64,000 nucleotides of DNA. It comes from Otis tarda (lineage: Eukaryota > Chordata > Aves > Otidiformes > Otididae). Every line of letters begins with the position of its first letter. Position 1 is the stretch's first letter. The notes below the pieces were generated by a model that saw only the letters and a program-made list of their open reading frames with translations, had not been told where the DNA came from and did not search any database. Location of the stretch: positions 73,028,463 through 73,092,462 of the forward strand of contig CM048554.1 in the NCBI GenBank assembly GCA_026413225.1. Reading direction: 5' to 3'. Below are positions 63,881-64,000 of the stretch, in pieces. Both the position numbers and the translations under genes were made by a program.

Positions 63881-64000
63881 CACCAGCCTTATATCTATTT
63901 GAACACTGTTAACTGTATGTTTTCCCACACTCTCTTTTTGTCTAGTTCTTAAGGTAAAGGACTGAGGGATTTTGAGCCTGCTTAGCTTTCATTCTCAAGC

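Noticed and set aside
1..64000. CRISPR arrays, operons, tRNA or rRNA genes, plasmid or phage features
   Set aside because: None was seen; the window is a vertebrate nuclear locus with spliced genes and LINE/LTR repeats.
57731..64000. FRK, the neighbour expected from mammalian gene order
   Set aside because: No SH3, SH2 or kinase motif is visible on either strand; it probably lies beyond the right end of the window.

Overview
This window is vertebrate nuclear DNA, almost certainly from a bird. The clues are several 3'-truncated CR1 LINEs (3' ends of the type 'ggttggactagatgacctt...ccttccaaccca'), avian ERV-type solo LTRs, short introns, and two genes with vertebrate orthologues. No bacterial, plasmid or phage features are present. 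The sequence is AT-rich with many poly-A/T tracts. GC is high only in the collagen exon, the CpG island near 57.0-57.7 kb, one LTR and a few small patches.

Two genes can be supported. (1) NT5DC1, a HAD-superfamily 5'-nucleotidase-domain protein, lies on the minus strand. Six coding exons, with matching splice sites and phases, run from the CpG-island start at about 57.6 kb down to 45.7 kb. They encode about the first 175 residues of a protein of about 455; I found no later exons, and they probably lie left of position 1. (2) COL10A1, the type X collagen alpha-1 chain of hypertrophic cartilage, lies on the plus strand. It has a TATA promoter and 5'UTR exon near 32.0 kb, a signal-peptide/NC2 exon at 32.8 kb and one large triple-helix/NC1 exon at 37.7-39.5 kb. 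The complete product is 676 residues. The whole gene sits inside NT5DC1 intron 6 in the opposite direction, the same nested arrangement known in mammals.

Layout: 1-31.9 kb is NT5DC1 intron 6 (or unresolved 3' part), with CR1 pieces, two LTR-like elements, microsatellites and a pair of abutting perfect hairpins. 32.0-39.8 kb is COL10A1. 39.8-45.7 kb is the rest of intron 6, with an ancient MIR-like element. 45.7-57.6 kb holds NT5DC1 exons 6 to 1, with a 1.13-kb solo LTR in intron 5. 57.7-64 kb is upstream intergenic DNA with CR1 copies, a poly-C run and an ancient palindromic repeat.

The two genes are not known to share a pathway; their link is positional. COL10A1 transcription in hypertrophic chondrocytes would run against NT5DC1 pre-mRNA. 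I found no convincing new biological system. The most useful leads are the twin hairpins, the solo LTRs with target-site duplications, the two in-frame acceptors of NT5DC1 exon 6 and the in-frame upstream ATG in the NT5DC1 leader.
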